64,000 nucleotides of DNA from Ostrinia nubilalis. Its lineage: Eukaryota > Arthropoda > Insecta > Lepidoptera > Crambidae. Both the position numbers and the translations under genes were made by a program. The notes under the pieces are model-generated. The model did no database searches. It saw only the letters and a program-made list of their open reading frames with translations, and had not been told where the DNA came from. The DNA lies in assembly GCF_963855985.1 (NCBI RefSeq), contig NC_087107.1:4650001-4714000 (forward strand), written 5' to 3'. Shown in pieces: positions 11,036 to 23,851 of the stretch (the first letter of the stretch is position 1; each line of letters begins with the position of its first letter).

Positions 11036-13079
11036 ATAAAGCTCGATTCCTATTATTAAAACTAAAATCGCAAATATTCTGATATACTTTTATCAGAACT
11101 AGCATCCAGTGTTAAATTTAGTATTAAAAAAAAAACGCAGCATATGTACTTATCATAATATAATTACATATTTTTACTGTATATTCAATCATCTTCTTCC
11201 AAAAAAAAAAAAATATTTAACTAAATTAAATAAATTAATAGGTACATGATATACGAGAAAAAAAATCCGCCAACACAGTGAGTGGGAAAAGCCTCCAGGT
11301 ACCAGAGCAACACCTAAGTCAAAGGAGTACAAAATCAGCTAAATCGGCGAAACCTGGTGAGATCTTTCCTTATTTTTCTATATTGACATATCCAATATCT
11401 ACTGTGTTTACTCAAAAACTTTAAAAAAAAACAATATTTAGGTAAAAATTGTTTATACCAAAATTAACGCGCATACGAGCGCACAACTTACTGTCAATAT
11501 AAATCCCAGTCGCAAAAAACAAAAGCAGTGTGTTTAAATCCTAGCTAAATCATCTCTTATAATAAATAGTACCTAGGTAGATTCAGTATTTACTTTGCTA
11601 ACTAAAGATAACAACTAGTAGCCCTTATTTACTTCTCATTTTACATACCACTTTAATATCAAGGAAACGGACCTTTGTGCCGTAAAACAATAAATAGTCG
11701 GGGAAAAAAATCACTGTATCCCTACAGATGTAAAGTCTTCAAATACATTCAAACAAAAAAAAAACCCATTGCGCCAACTTTCCAAAGGTCAACCAAAGAA
11801 ACATCTTGTCACCATAAAAAGTTTCCAAAAAGCAATAACTTAATTCTAATATTGGACTAACAAAAGAAGATACAAGCAACAAACACACAAACAAAAACAA
11901 ATTTCTCACGAAACGCACACAAATTATCCCACAGAAACAAAAGTGAAACCTTGCGTAATATAAACAAAAGAAACCCAAGGGTCAGCAACATCTGCACACA
12001 GCTGTAATCCATTCAAAAGTATAATTACAAAAAAGAGGCGTCCTCACATAAAACTTTTGCCAAGGAAAAAAAAACACAAAAGACCGAAATACAATAACAA
12101 TTTAGTCATAATTCACTAACCCTCTAGTTATAAGCCCCTTTCTACAGCTAAAAAACGAAGGCATACACTTTCAAACTACCTGGCGATGGAAAATATCTAC
12201 CTACTTTGAGAAAAAGCTTACCATATCAACGACGAACCTATGTATCCCAGACTTTATCAAAAAGCGACCAGACAAGATCTTGTACATTTTAACGAGAGAT
12301 ATAAACCTAGCGGTGAATCAGCAATCAAAGAGCAGACTAGGTACCTGGAAAATCATCAAAGAAATCTTGAGCCTAAAAGAATCAGGATTACTGCCATATT
12401 TAACACATGCGTAGACAAATACTATCAACAGAACATCAGCTCACCGGAATCGAAAAATTGAAAGAGTAACCTATTTGATAGCAAGAAAACTCAAAACTGG
12501 AACTAAAACCTTACCATTTACTATTTAATGAAGAAATTCTATAGAAACCACAAAATATTCAAATCGATTGCAGAAACTACGTATTCCAATAAGAAACTGC
12601 AGATTGCAAGCAATTTAAGGTGAACCTACAGTGTACACATACAGCTCAACAAACTCTGCTCTACAACCTCATCGGAAAACGGATTTCAACCAGAAAATTT
12701 GAATCTAATAAGATCTTTTCTATGAGAATACATTCTTACACCAAGAGCATAAAAACCTAATCCAACGAGGCAGTTAGCACTGTCTTTTGCCTCGAGAGGA
12801 CAATTCATGGATATCTTGAAGACATAGGAAAATAACTTAAGTGCTAAAAGAAATTAAAAATATCCACGGAAAAAAAAATATCCACGAAACAGCGAAGAAA
12901 TAAAAACCTGATGGAAAGGATGGAAGAAACTCAATGTAACAATCACCCTGCATAAAGATCATTGAACTAAAAAGAAATCATACTAGATTACACCAAGGCG
13001 AACCGTTTAATGTTAGGAAAATATGAACGCGCTCCTAAAATGCCGTTTTTAGTGGCCCGCCGTCCGCTTACCGCATCAA

Positions 13080-14320
13080 GCACTATCCAAGAAACAAAAG
13101 AGAGAAGACTAAATTAACCCACCATAAAAAGAAATAAGAAAAGCAGCACAAGAAACATTAGATATTGAAAAATAATGTCAAAAGACAGCGAAAAAGACGA
13201 CAAAAACCCAGAACCGCATAATTATATCGATGGAATAGTCAAAAGTGCAAACAAATCAAATAATCAAAGAGAGAAGATTTATTTAGCCCAAGATAAAAAA
13301 AAAATAGATATAAGAAATATTTCACCGAGGGAAAACAGACAACAAAGAAGACGACAAAAACCCAAAACCACAGTTATCGCCGTAGTAATTAGTTTAAAAA
13401 AAAAAGAGTCAAGTTTTTAAGAGGTTGTGGATAAATGGAACTAAAAATTAAACATCTACTATCCAAGAAATAGAAAAGAGTAAACAAACTCAATTATGAC
13501 ACAAAGAAATAAGAAATGAAGCATAACAAATATCTGACCCGGAACATGTGAACAAAGAAGAAGACTTCAAAAACTCAGTACCTACCTAACATAGACCTCA
13601 GGAGAAAAATGAAGATATTCTAGCAGCAGTACAAGAACCAATACATCTCACCAAAGGCCAGACCGCCCGTCTCATCACAGCAACGCTCAGTCCTACCAAC
13701 GATATCAAGAAAAGTAGCATAAAATTGGAAAAAAATGAAGCCAGTCTTGTAGCAGTAGAACTAAGAAAAACCAAGCCGCCTCACCAAAAGCCAGACCGCC
13801 CATCCCATTGCATCAACGCTCAGTCCCACCAACGATATGAAGAAAAGAAGCATAAAATCGGAAGAACAATGAAGCTAGTCTTGTAGCAGTACAAGAACTA
13901 AGAATAACTAAGCCGTCTCACTAAAAGCCAGATTAAGCTAAAGAAAAGAAATACAAGAAATATTTGACCTGGAGGAATATATAGGCAGAAAATAAGACGA
14001 TACAATTAGGAGAACAATGAAGCTAGTCCAACAGTAGTACGAGAACCAAGAATAAACAAGCCACCTCCCTCACCAAAGGCTAGACCGCCCATCTCATCGC
14101 ACCACGCGTTTAGTCCTTCCAACGACATTAAGAAAAGAAGTAGAAGAAATATTTAATCTGGAAGATACAGAGACGACAAAAACGTAGTACCGCAGATATC
14201 AAGAGAACAACGAGGCTAGTCTAGCAGCAGTACATGAACCAAGAACAACCAAAGCCATCTCATCAAAGGCCAGACCGCCCATCTCATCGCATCAACGCTC
14301 AGTCCTATCAACGATAACCC
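13080..14320 (+). repeat. 3' tandem repeats inside the retroposon
   Basis: The core CCAGACCGCCC-TCTCATC-CA, followed by CAACGCTCAGTCC and CAACGATAT-AAGAAAAG, recurs at 13658, 13791, 13928 (diverged), 14080 and 14270, with spacings of 133-190 bp. Looser copies of the AAGAAA-TA-AAGAAATAT segment extend upstream to about 13130. Variable spacing reflects insertions within units. Confidence 0.7.
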
Positions 14321-14555
14321 GTCTTTACCTATTTTCCTAGACCAGGCTCAGGATGCATATCTACTTGGTTGTGGTCGACCGGTTGCGGTTTAAAGACGCA
14401 GCGGCTAGTCGGCCGTCCTCTCCCATCCCAGAGCGTGTCCTTCCTTAAAATTGTGCCTCCTGGTATGCCGGTTTGACCGGAGCAGGCCTCGTCCTGGCTG
14501 GGTGAGCACTATCGTATCGTATCGTATCGTATCGTATCGTAAAAAAACCATGAAC

Positions 14556-15894
14556 CTATTCCAAGGAAGTTACTCTACTACGATTCTATTGTTAGTGGCA
14601 CATCACTATTTTAAAGACCATAGCGCCACTGGACAAATTAATGGTTTGTACGCGATTAACTTGCGTAATTATTACGCTGATGAAATAGTAGATCTGAAGT
14701 AGGTTTTATTTGAATACTCAAGGCCAAACGACACATAATACTATGAATTAACGTTAAAACGTAGTTTATTCATACAAAGTAGAGGTCTCAATTCAAGAAG
14801 AAAATATTACTAATTTTCAAAGAGATCACTATTTCCATAACAACTACTAATCTAATTGCCATTGAAAACTCACTGAAGGCAAAGTTTGTCCCAGGGGAAA
14901 GTTAAATTGTCTTTATACTTGCAACTAAATTAATCAGTAGAAAATAGGAGGAACAACGGGTAGTAATGCACCGGTTATTCAAACAAGCTGATGAATATGG
15001 ATGGCGACTCCCGTAGGTGTCCGATTGTGATGTAACACCGCACGAGATAGCTGGGAGCTGTAGGAGATCACGCCAAAGATTAATTAACACAGAAGGTCAT
15101 AAAAAGGTAGAATATGATGCCTCGGAGGTACGTTAAACCGTTTTGGTAATATGGAGTCATGTCAAAAACCATTAAGTTATTCTGTCAGATTTGTGACAAG
15201 ACCAGGGTTGACATTCAGGCATACAATACAACTAACATGATAGGATAAACTTTGGAAATGGAAGTTCCTTAATCGAGGAGTTACTTACTGGCGGCTGAAA
15301 ATGAGCTGAACTTAATACTATTTCATAATATGATAACTAACAGATAATAAATCTTACGTTCAGTAGACTTTGCTGTAATTCTGGCTGGGATCAGAACATT
15401 CATTACGGAGATAATCTATGATGCTCTGTTAAACTGTTTAATAAGAATAAGGTTTCTTCAAAATGAAGGCAAGGTAGAGTAGGGAATAATAAAATGCAAG
15501 AAGTGCAAAATGTAGAGACTCAATAAAGCGCAAGCAGTGCTAGTGGACTGTAATTTATCTGTTACGAAATGCAAGATATAAATATCCGTAACACACTCTT
15601 AAACAATGAGATTTAGGCAAATTACTCTCTCTAATGTCTTGTCTGTGCCTTATATTAATAAAATGTATGCAGCTGTTGACTCTACAGTGTGGGTGGCTGC
15701 GCTCGACTGCAACTGTAACTTACAACTTACTGTTACTGTAGGCGATGACGTCTGATTGTTTCGGCCATTGCTGACGAAGTGCTTTGCGACAATACGCAAG
15801 TCATCGAACTTTAACTGTATTACATATTAAGTAAGTAAATTACGGGACTGACGTGATTGGCCGACTATCAAACGCTGTAATAAAATTATTTAAA
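14556..15894. other. Non-coding stretch, no feature seen
   Basis: The sequence after the retroposon's target duplication is plain AT-rich DNA without ORFs or recognised repeats. Confidence 0.55.
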
Positions 15895-16020
15895 AACAGC
15901 CTTTGGTACCCATTCAGGCTCTATTAGAGGGTGGTATTATTAACCCTACCACTGCTTCGGGACAACAAATGGGTCAGTGCTGAGAAGAAGCAGCGCAAGA
16001 AACTCAGTCACCATTTTTTA
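15895..16020 (+). repeat. Lepidopteran interspersed repeat fragment
   Basis: CCCTACCACTGCTTCGGGAC (15954-15973) followed by GAGAAGAAGCAGCGCAAGAA and ACTCAG is a motif combination I recognise from many lepidopteran loci. The element class and true ends are not known to me. Confidence 0.45.
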
Positions 16021-16422
16021 AGTAATATAGCCCTTTTCTACTATCACTTTGGTACTTGATTCAACAGACATTCCATTGTAGCGTAGGAATTCGCAATATA
16101 CACTTTAGGTACCTACTAACTTAACTATTGGCATGCGCTATTATGACGTTAAATTATTCTGTATTGAACCTTATAATGAAGATGGGAAGTTCAATATCCA
16201 TTGGAGAATTACCTCATTTGTAATAGTTTGATGTGATGTTGCTGGGTACAATACATTACCTCTAAACTCCACTAACGACCGATTGTTTATAAACAAACTG
16301 TTCCACGAAGGAATCTCGTTGCGTCAAAACTTTAACGTAGTATACTTGTGATCACGGATGAAACGTCATTCTGTAAATACATGTTGCTTAATTTGAGACC
16401 CAGGTTTTTCAATTTTAACTTT
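16021..16422. other. Non-coding stretch, no feature seen
   Basis: No ORF, repeat or splice pair was recognised. Confidence 0.5.
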
Positions 16423-16541
16423 TAAGGCTGGGTTGCACCATTTTAACTTTGACAAACGTCAAAAATCTGTCAAACTCCATACAAAATACCCCGGTTATCG
16501 TTATAGTTACGGTCAAAGTTAAGTGGTGCAACTCAGCCTAA
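16423..16541 (+). mobile_element. MITE, GGCTGGGTTGCACCA family, full-length copy
   Basis: 119 bp bounded by TAAGGCTGGGTTGCACCA and the inverse TGGTGCAACTCAGCCTAAG. The interior includes TTTGACAAACGTC, AAAAATCTGTCAAA and GGTTATCGTTATAG, shared with the copies at 34560 and 57831. It has no coding capacity. Confidence 0.75.
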
Positions 16542-18938
16542 GTTGACTAAAATGTCCCGTTAGCTTATTGTTTTTGCTTACCTACGTCAATCTGTAAGTA
16601 CCTAGTAGACTCATGTTATTACACAAATGTTGCTTTGAGACTCGTGCGTGCTCCTCAATTTTAACAAAATGTCCCGCAAACTCTTGTTTTCCGCTCGAGC
16701 GTCCCAAATTTTGGTGATTGGTCGAGTGGTCTTACGTTCCTGCGTTCTTGAGCATTAAACGCGCGTTAGTTCCGTGCGCAGGAGCAACTAGGTCCGGCAA
16801 ATGAGCCGTAGTGTATTTATTCTGTGCTATAATGGCGCGAGAGACGACATTCCGGGACAAAAACAGCGGTATGGAAATAACTTGAGGGAATACTGGAGAC
16901 AAATTATTGTTTGTTGAGTTGATGCTTGGTGGAATTTTATGCCATGCCATTGGATTGTGGCTAGGGGTATTCATTGTAATAATTTATATCTAGTAGGAAA
17001 AAGCTTTAATAAAAAAAGAACTTCACAAGTAAGTATCTTAGATCCTGATAAAAATAAAAACAATATTTTTTTGAGCGTTCAAAACAAGAAACTTTATAGC
17101 TTTTATTTTAACCAGAAAGAACCAGGATCCCTATATGGCAACATTACCAGACCACGTTCATGATCAGATATGATACCAGTATATCTAGTTTTTCTCCTCC
17201 ATTCCTGTTTTATTATCCAACAAAAATTATATTGCTCTTAATACTTTATGTTTATGAAAGCTTAGCAGGAGCTGTGAAAAAATATAAATTGGTTATTAGA
17301 AATCATAGTTTCTCGGCTTAGAGAAAATGAGGTCAATAGAAGCTTAAATACCACCATATCATCTAACCGGCAAGGAATAATTTATGCTGGATAAAAAAGC
17401 AATCCACATGCGACATGCCTCTACCTGATCTTCTGAAGTAAATCCAAGTATATTAAGATGCCCATGCGCATACAAAAACGCCGGGAAATCTCTGACTGAT
17501 GGACCAAATAAAAATGTGTTTCTAGAGATCAGTGACCATAAAATTGAGAATTGATGGCAATAAGCCTAGCTAACGCTAATGACGTTCTTACGCCACATTT
17601 GTTATTAAATTTGTATTACCAGGCGTTACAATAATGTTAATTACATGGAATCTTAATTTGATAGGTTCCAATTCCCCGGTTTCGAGACTCTGTAAGCTTC
17701 AAAATAAATACTGCGACCAACTATCCCTATTTTGCACATCTATCCACAAAATTAAGCGTCAGATACATCAGTTAGAGTTTGCTTAATTTAATCCCTATTT
17801 TTTCCATATCATAAAAAAATATATTCACTATTAATTGTTGCATTAAAATTTACATAGATACCTCTATCACTCTTTAACAACTCACTTATGCATGTGGTGT
17901 TTACCTACTTATAGTTGTACACTTAGTCCTAATAATTGTATTTGATAAACTAAAATGTATTAGTGTAACAATGTATTGGTGAACCAAATAAATAAATTTA
18001 ATTTAAATATTAATCGGTAAAGGTACTAGGATTATTAATCTTTAATTTTATACAGGGACCTACTGTAGGTACTGATTTATTCTATGGTACCTACTATTTA
18101 AATAAAAGCTAAACGTTTAATTGAAATTGCGGCATATTGGCAAAATCTAATTAAATTGCCAGGAAACTCCTACAGCTAAACTATTTAAGCTCCATTTCTC
18201 AAGCAGTATCAGATCTTAAGGCCGGGTAGCAGAGAAAATGGCGAAAATGAGGTTTTCATTTTTCATTTTTGAGGTACTAAACAGTAAAATTAAAGGCTAA
18301 GATTTATATTGGGCATAGTTGAGGATATTTTCTAGGGCTATTAACGGATGGAAACACGATTTGATGAAGTTGACTCGATAGAATAAATTCCCAAAGTTAC
18401 CTCTATTCGTTTTCTATTTATGGTTTTATTTTTAAAATAAGCGATTTGAGATTCTAAATCTTTTACTAAACTAAAGTTCAGAAATAACTTGAGGGCTTTT
18501 AACGGATGAAATTTTTATATTGCGTCTTGTTTAGTTACAATGTTAAAAAATGTGGAAAAAATCGTCCATGACGGCTTGGACAATCTCAATCAGTCGCGCG
18601 GTGGCGCTTACGGAGGATGGACGCGTGTCAGTTTTTTGGCCGTGACAGTTCGCGATTTGTCAATATTTTTGACAATGATGACTTTGATGAGTCACAGTAT
18701 AATAATATCAGTGTTACTGGAGAAAGCTTAAATTTTTGATAATTAAAAATTATCAATTTTGTCTACCTATTGAAATTTAAATCGTTCGCATCCTTTTAAA
18801 CGAAGACTCTACTCATGATACATAGTACATTCCTTAAATATGAGACAAAACCAATGAGTTAAAATTACATTTTAATAGTACTTACATACAATCGTCTTAC
18901 ACTCTTTAGAAGAGCACACTGACACAAATAAATAATAA
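16542..18938. other. Non-coding stretch with a possible old retroposon tail
   Basis: About 2.4 kb without a supportable gene. Near 17900-18000 the sequence ends in CCAAATAAATAAATTTAA, like the 3' end of an old polyadenylated insertion, but no target duplication was found. Confidence 0.5.
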
Positions 18939-19590
18939 AAAATACTGTCTAAGGTCTGTAGCTAAAGGTCTAAGCTGTAAGATAGAAGAATCTTCTAGCC
19001 AAAAAGATGGCAGATGCAGCAGATGTCAACGGATTTAAAACTGGAGTTTATATGACTCCTTGTAGACTTGAGTGTCTAGAGCGTCCCTTCCTCCACCATG
19101 CGTAAGAATTTTCACAAAAATACTGTCTAAGGTCTGTAGCTAAAGGTCTAAGCTGCAATATAGAAGAATCTTCTAGCCAAAAAGATGGCAGATGCAGCAG
19201 ATGTCAACGGATTTAAAACTGGAGTTCAAGTGACTCCTTGTAGACTTGAGTGTCTAGAGCGTCCCTTCCTCCACCATGCGTAAGAATTTTCACAAAAATA
19301 CTGTCTAAGGTCTGTAGCTAAAGGTCTAAGCCGTAAGATAGAAGAATCTTATAGCCAAAAACATGGCAGATGCAGCAGATATCAACGGATTTAAAACTGG
19401 AGTTCATGTGTATCCTTGTAGTTTTGAGTCTCTAGAGCAGTGGTTCTTAACCTTTAAGTCATGAGGGACCATTTTACCAAATTTCTGTCTTGTCAGGGAC
19501 CACCTCATAATCGGTCAAAACCAGTTTGACTGCAAAAAGTCCGAAAGATAGAAGAATCTTTTAGGCAAAAACATGGCAGATGCAGCATGG
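18939..19590 (+). repeat. 178-bp tandem repeat, three units plus remnant
   Basis: AATACTGTCTAAGGTCTGTA starts units at 18941, 19119 and 19297, an exact 178-bp period. Units 1 and 2 differ at only a few positions; unit 3 is more diverged towards its end. A fourth unit survives as GATAGAAGAATCTT-TAGGC with ATGGCAGATGCAGCA (about 19541-19590). A MITE fragment sits between units 3 and 4. Confidence 0.9.
19438..19535 (+). mobile_element. Truncated hAT-type MITE inside the tandem array
   Basis: CAGTGGTTCTTAACCT is a typical hAT terminus and matches the ends of the intact MITE at 60651. The inverse terminus is missing where the tandem unit resumes, so this copy is truncated. The GGGACCA segments also fit this family. 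Confidence 0.6.
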
Positions 19591-19600
19591 TGTGGCCAAA

Positions 19601-21672
19601 AACAATATGGAGCCACCGTTAGTATGAAAGTAAATTATTCCCTTCACACCGCGGTTAGAAGTCGAAACTCCTGGAGTGGACTGTAGGTGTTGGTTTTGCG
19701 GTTTGTACTATTTTGCTTTGAATGACAATTGATCTCCATAAAATAATGAGAAATAAAAGTGAACGTGGGCCAGCAAACACATGAGAAGGATGGAAATGTG
19801 AAAGGTAAAAGACTCACGAGAGATATTTGTAGGCAAGATCCTTGGTATGATGAGCTGGGATTCCGGGCGCTGGCGTCCAGGTGGTATCGTCTACGTGGAC
19901 GTCTTCTTCGATGATGATGATCGAGTTAGGAGGTATTTCACACACCCAATGTACTGCACTATATGTGGTCCACGAAATACACTCGCGGGAGATCTCCAAA
20001 ATGCGATTAACACAATATAAAACGATAAATAAATTCAGTCCAGAGCTGTGGGACTGAACGCGGCGCGGGAGCTGCTTTCAACGTCACATTGCGAGCCAAA
20101 CTGAGGTGCGATTGTGTCCACGTAGTGGGCGTAAAATGTTGCGAATCCCTCGATGCTTTCCTCTCACTCGCTCAAGGGCACCTTGTATGCGTGCAAGGGA
20201 GAGGGAAGATAAGAAATGCGGAAGGAGGAAGGATTCTAGTGTCTGCTGGCGAAACACCGATATTCATGTGATTAGAAAAAAAACCTTAGATTAGGCGCGA
20301 AAGTTTAAAATAGAAAAGATTATATTATGGCGGCACCACAGCATATATCAACGGATTTAAGACTGGACTGGCACCACCTTGCAATGTCATCCTCTCATTT
20401 TTATCTGTAATGTAAATTATTTTTAAAATGTATTTAAAAAATAAAATGTTCGTTTTATCATTTCAATTATCTGACCTCTCAACTCAACTACACTACACAA
20501 ACACCTTTGTTCGCAACTGTACTGACGAAACCTCGATATTATACCGTTCATTTAAGATGGCAAGCTTTTTGCTGCGGAATGCACTCCAGGTAACCGTGTG
20601 TGATGCTTATTGCTCATAGTGATTTTCGATACAGAGCCCTGTACATATGTTATACATAAATTATGGAAAGAAAACACCCAGACCAATACAAACAAATATG
20701 TATGCAATTTTAGTATGATATTTTTATTTATTAATAAACAAAAAGACTGAACAAAATTGATGCGTGTACTGATTAATGTAATTAACCACATGCAAAGCTT
20801 TGTGAATTGCAACAACTATAATTTATTATCCAAGCTCTAAATAATCGCTACTACGAGTAACTGATCATAAAATGTTTTTCCAATCGCTCAAGCTCCCGAG
20901 GATCTACCGATAGGTCGGGTGACGTAATCTTGAAATTCTTTTAGCCGGCGCGGAACGCCACGCCTCTTTGAACCATGTTTACTTTGGCAGTTATATTCTA
21001 TATTTATTCGATTCTAAAATATATTCCCAAAAATTTTGAAAGTTGTTTTAATTTGTATCACTTGGATATGATTTGTATTAGAAAGTGCTGTGAGTGTGAC
21101 GCTTGAACGGAAGGAAGTCAACCTAACCTAACCAACTGCGTATTTCTATACTGTGTAGCCGCGAGAGCTCTTTGGCGCGCTGTCTTCGGCGAAGTATTGC
21201 GCGCGCAGATTTTGACAGCGCGAAATACCTACTTTAGCAGAAATACCAAGCCTTAATGATACATTGTCGGGAGCTACAGCCGTATCGGCATTGTGATAAA
21301 TGTAGGGTAGTACAGTTTTATGCAAATGTGCATTTCAGGTATGATGGCGATTGTTGCGAATATCTGGGATGGCATGGCGAACCCATTTGTAACACTGGCA
21401 CTGAGTCTGGGATAGTGAGTTGTGGAATTCGTAGATACGAAAGACGTTGGAGTTAATATTTTTGTGGAAAGCTTTACAAATGATGACATAACTCTGAAGA
21501 CAAGATAACAAGAGCTACCTACCAGGTTAGTAAACATTAAATACCTGTCAAGTTGTTGATTTTTAAAGTAAAGTGTTATAATTGACGCTTTTCTGGTGCC
21601 ATCTACGTATTATCTAACTTTTACTCATGAAGATAATCCACTTATTTATTACACTATTCCGGACGGATACGA
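19601..21672. other. Non-coding stretch with GC-richer patches
   Basis: No supportable gene. Overlapping 60-residue frames at 20089-20294 look like chance. A GC-richer patch with GGCGCGCTGTCTTCGGC lies near 21170-21230, preceded at 21121-21135 by two and a half CCTAA units. This patch may be an unrecognised repeat. Confidence 0.5.
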
Positions 21673-21823
21673 CCTGCAAGCTTTCAAGAGGAGAGCGTAT
21701 CTTCACCTTAAAGGCCGGCAACGCACCTGTAACGCCCCGGGTCTGCGGGTGTCTATGGGCGACGGTAATCACTTACCATCAGGTGATCCGTCTGCTCGTT
21801 TGCTTCCTGTCACATAAAAAAAA
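21673..21823 (+). mobile_element. SINE-like element, plus orientation
   Basis: From CCTGCAAGCTTTCAAGAGG through GGCAACGCACCTGTAACG and GGTGATCCGTCTGCTCGTTT to an A run at 21815-21823. The same sequence lies in reverse at 40722-40877, so both ends are defined by comparison. I recognise the GGTGATCCGTCTGCTCGTTT block as one of the commonest lepidopteran short repeats. The A tail indicates retroposition. The frames crossing it are not genes. Confidence 0.75.
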
Positions 21824-23851
21824 CACTGCTGAAAAAGAAAATTGATTGGCTTCGCGATGTTGTCTGTCATTATGTGCTAAAGATAAAATTACTCGTACAT
21901 TACTAACACGTTCCATACTGATTATAAGAATTCTTATAACTCTAGTTACTGAGCCCTATTGATTTACTTTGACGATATCTTCGGCTTTCACTTATTAAGT
22001 TATTACCACTTGTCGATGTAATTAATTACGGTGGTGTTCATACAACAATCGGAAGGAAATTATATTTTATGTGGTTTTCTAACCTTCATAAATGTCATAC
22101 AAGAGTTGCGGCCACAGCCGGCACTATTTTGTTAGAGAAAGGAACTACATCGGAGTAAATATATTGCAAACGTCTGCCAGTACATTATCAGACTTAGCCA
22201 TGTTCTTTATTAATGAGCTATATTAATAATTTCATATTTCGCATGTATTTCGTATACCTTAAGACACTGTATTAAAGATACAAATACCATAGATTTATAA
22301 TAAATTGATCATCATGATTATAAATTACTTTATTCATAAGTTACTCTAATACAATAGATAGATACATGAGACATGATTCGATTGGCAGTTTAATCGATTT
22401 ACTATAATCAGTTTCTCGGATATTTATCTCGAAGACAAACCACACACTAATGTCAAAGTTTCATTGACATTATACCTACTTTCAACTCGTAAAGATCGGT
22501 TTTAATATTCTAAATGCAGGGCCGCGCAAAATAACAGGAGAAAACGTAATTGGTGTTGTAGGCGATGTTCTTAGAAGGCAGGAGTGGACAACATTTGAGG
22601 CAAGGACATCAGACCTTAAAGTATTCCCACAAGCTTCAATATTATGAGGAAACCATGTTTAGCGTAATGAAACACACGAAGATGTTAAACGGGATCATTT
22701 CTGCTTCGCTGTAGTTGAATCGGCATGTTACCTTAACGACTTAAGCTGTCATGATGTAGGTTAAAAGTATCCAAAGGTTGTGGATCTCTGGGATAAATAA
22801 TATTGTTTTGAGTGCAGCTATTAGCGCCGCTTACTGTCAGTATTGGACCTGTAATTTACACTTATTGTCCCTGGAAATCTGACATTGAGATCTCAGATCT
22901 AGTAAGGCCCTAAGGATGGAATTGTACGGTACCTTTCGACTGATGTAATTATAATCATTTTGAATCATTACTGTAACTGTGCAGGCGACGGCATATCATA
23001 ATAATAGTAAATAGTGTGGCGTGGCTCCTTTTATGGAGCTGTTATAGTAAAATTCTGCAACAAGATGTATGGCTACGGTATAATGTGCAATTAATTACGT
23101 TTTTTTTGTAGGTGTACTATGTAAACTTGAGATTACCTTGATCAGGTAATATCAGCTCTAGCTAGCTCATCAGAATTATGGACATCGTAGTAAGAAAGAA
23201 GCTACGCTGGTTTTGGCAGATGTTCTTCTGAATCCTTCCGAATTAATATAAATGCGAAAGATTGTTAGGTTGTATATTTATTTGCGTCTTCTCTCTGTCT
23301 GAAACTTCAATAATGAAGCTTACATCATGCCTGTAGCTAACGAAGACATCTGTATTTGGTTGTAGAGCTGGTAGATTTAGGTATAGGTCTCAGAAGGTGA
23401 TACCAGATACGTCCATCTTTCTTCATTACCTTAATGGAATACCCAATAACGTCCAATCGCGGAAGTTTCCAAGGTGCAAATGCAGATCACGATACGACCG
23501 TCAACAAACTATAGCTGGCAATATTCACTTTCGCACCGCCCACGCGTATTGTTGGGCTTATTAGTCCCAGCCTGTTGGCCCAGCCATTTGTCTGCGCTTT
23601 CTAACAATGAATGCTAAATGACCAGTAACGACATGGGAAAGTCTTAACGAACTGTCATTTTGGGTTAGGATGTGGTGATGCATTGGGTTTGGAAGTCTCC
23701 CGTAAACTTAAGAAGATGATTCCATGAAGATGAGATAAAAACAGTAAAAATGTGTTAATACGGATATAAACATACTTAAATACATTTTTTTTTGTAAATA
23801 CAAACTTATTATACATATTAACACCCAGACCCATCACAGAAATTAAAATTG
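21824..23851. other. Non-coding stretch, no feature seen
   Basis: Two kb without ORFs of note or recognised repeats. Confidence 0.55.

Larger units (their letters stand above)
10636..14555 (+). mobile_element. 3.9-kb non-coding retroposon with (TATCG)6 tail
   Basis: CGTAAAAAAACCATGAAC occurs at 10636-10653 and 14538-14555 and brackets the element. The 3' boundary carries TATCG repeated six times (14510-14539). Long target duplications plus a simple-repeat 3' tail are hallmarks of target-primed reverse transcription, so the plus strand is the RNA-like strand. The head (about 10654-10760) and the last 200 bp are GC-richer; the body is strongly A-rich. Tandem repeats lie near the 5' end (10870-11030) and in the 3' third (13080-14320). 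No frame exceeds about 83 codons and none resembles reverse transcriptase, endonuclease or gag. It is either a non-autonomous element mobilised by a LINE with a similar 3' end or a very decayed LINE. The nearly exact target duplication argues against great age. Confidence 0.8.

Noticed and set aside
11675..13420. Frames of 61-81 codons on plus inside the A-rich retroposon body (11675, 12240, 13175)
   Set aside because: Composition is driven by A-rich DNA (Lys, Asn, Gln, Thr), the frames are scattered in different phases, and none shows a retrotransposon motif.
20089..20294. Two overlapping 60-residue plus frames
   Set aside because: No domain, no splice context, and the two frames exclude each other.
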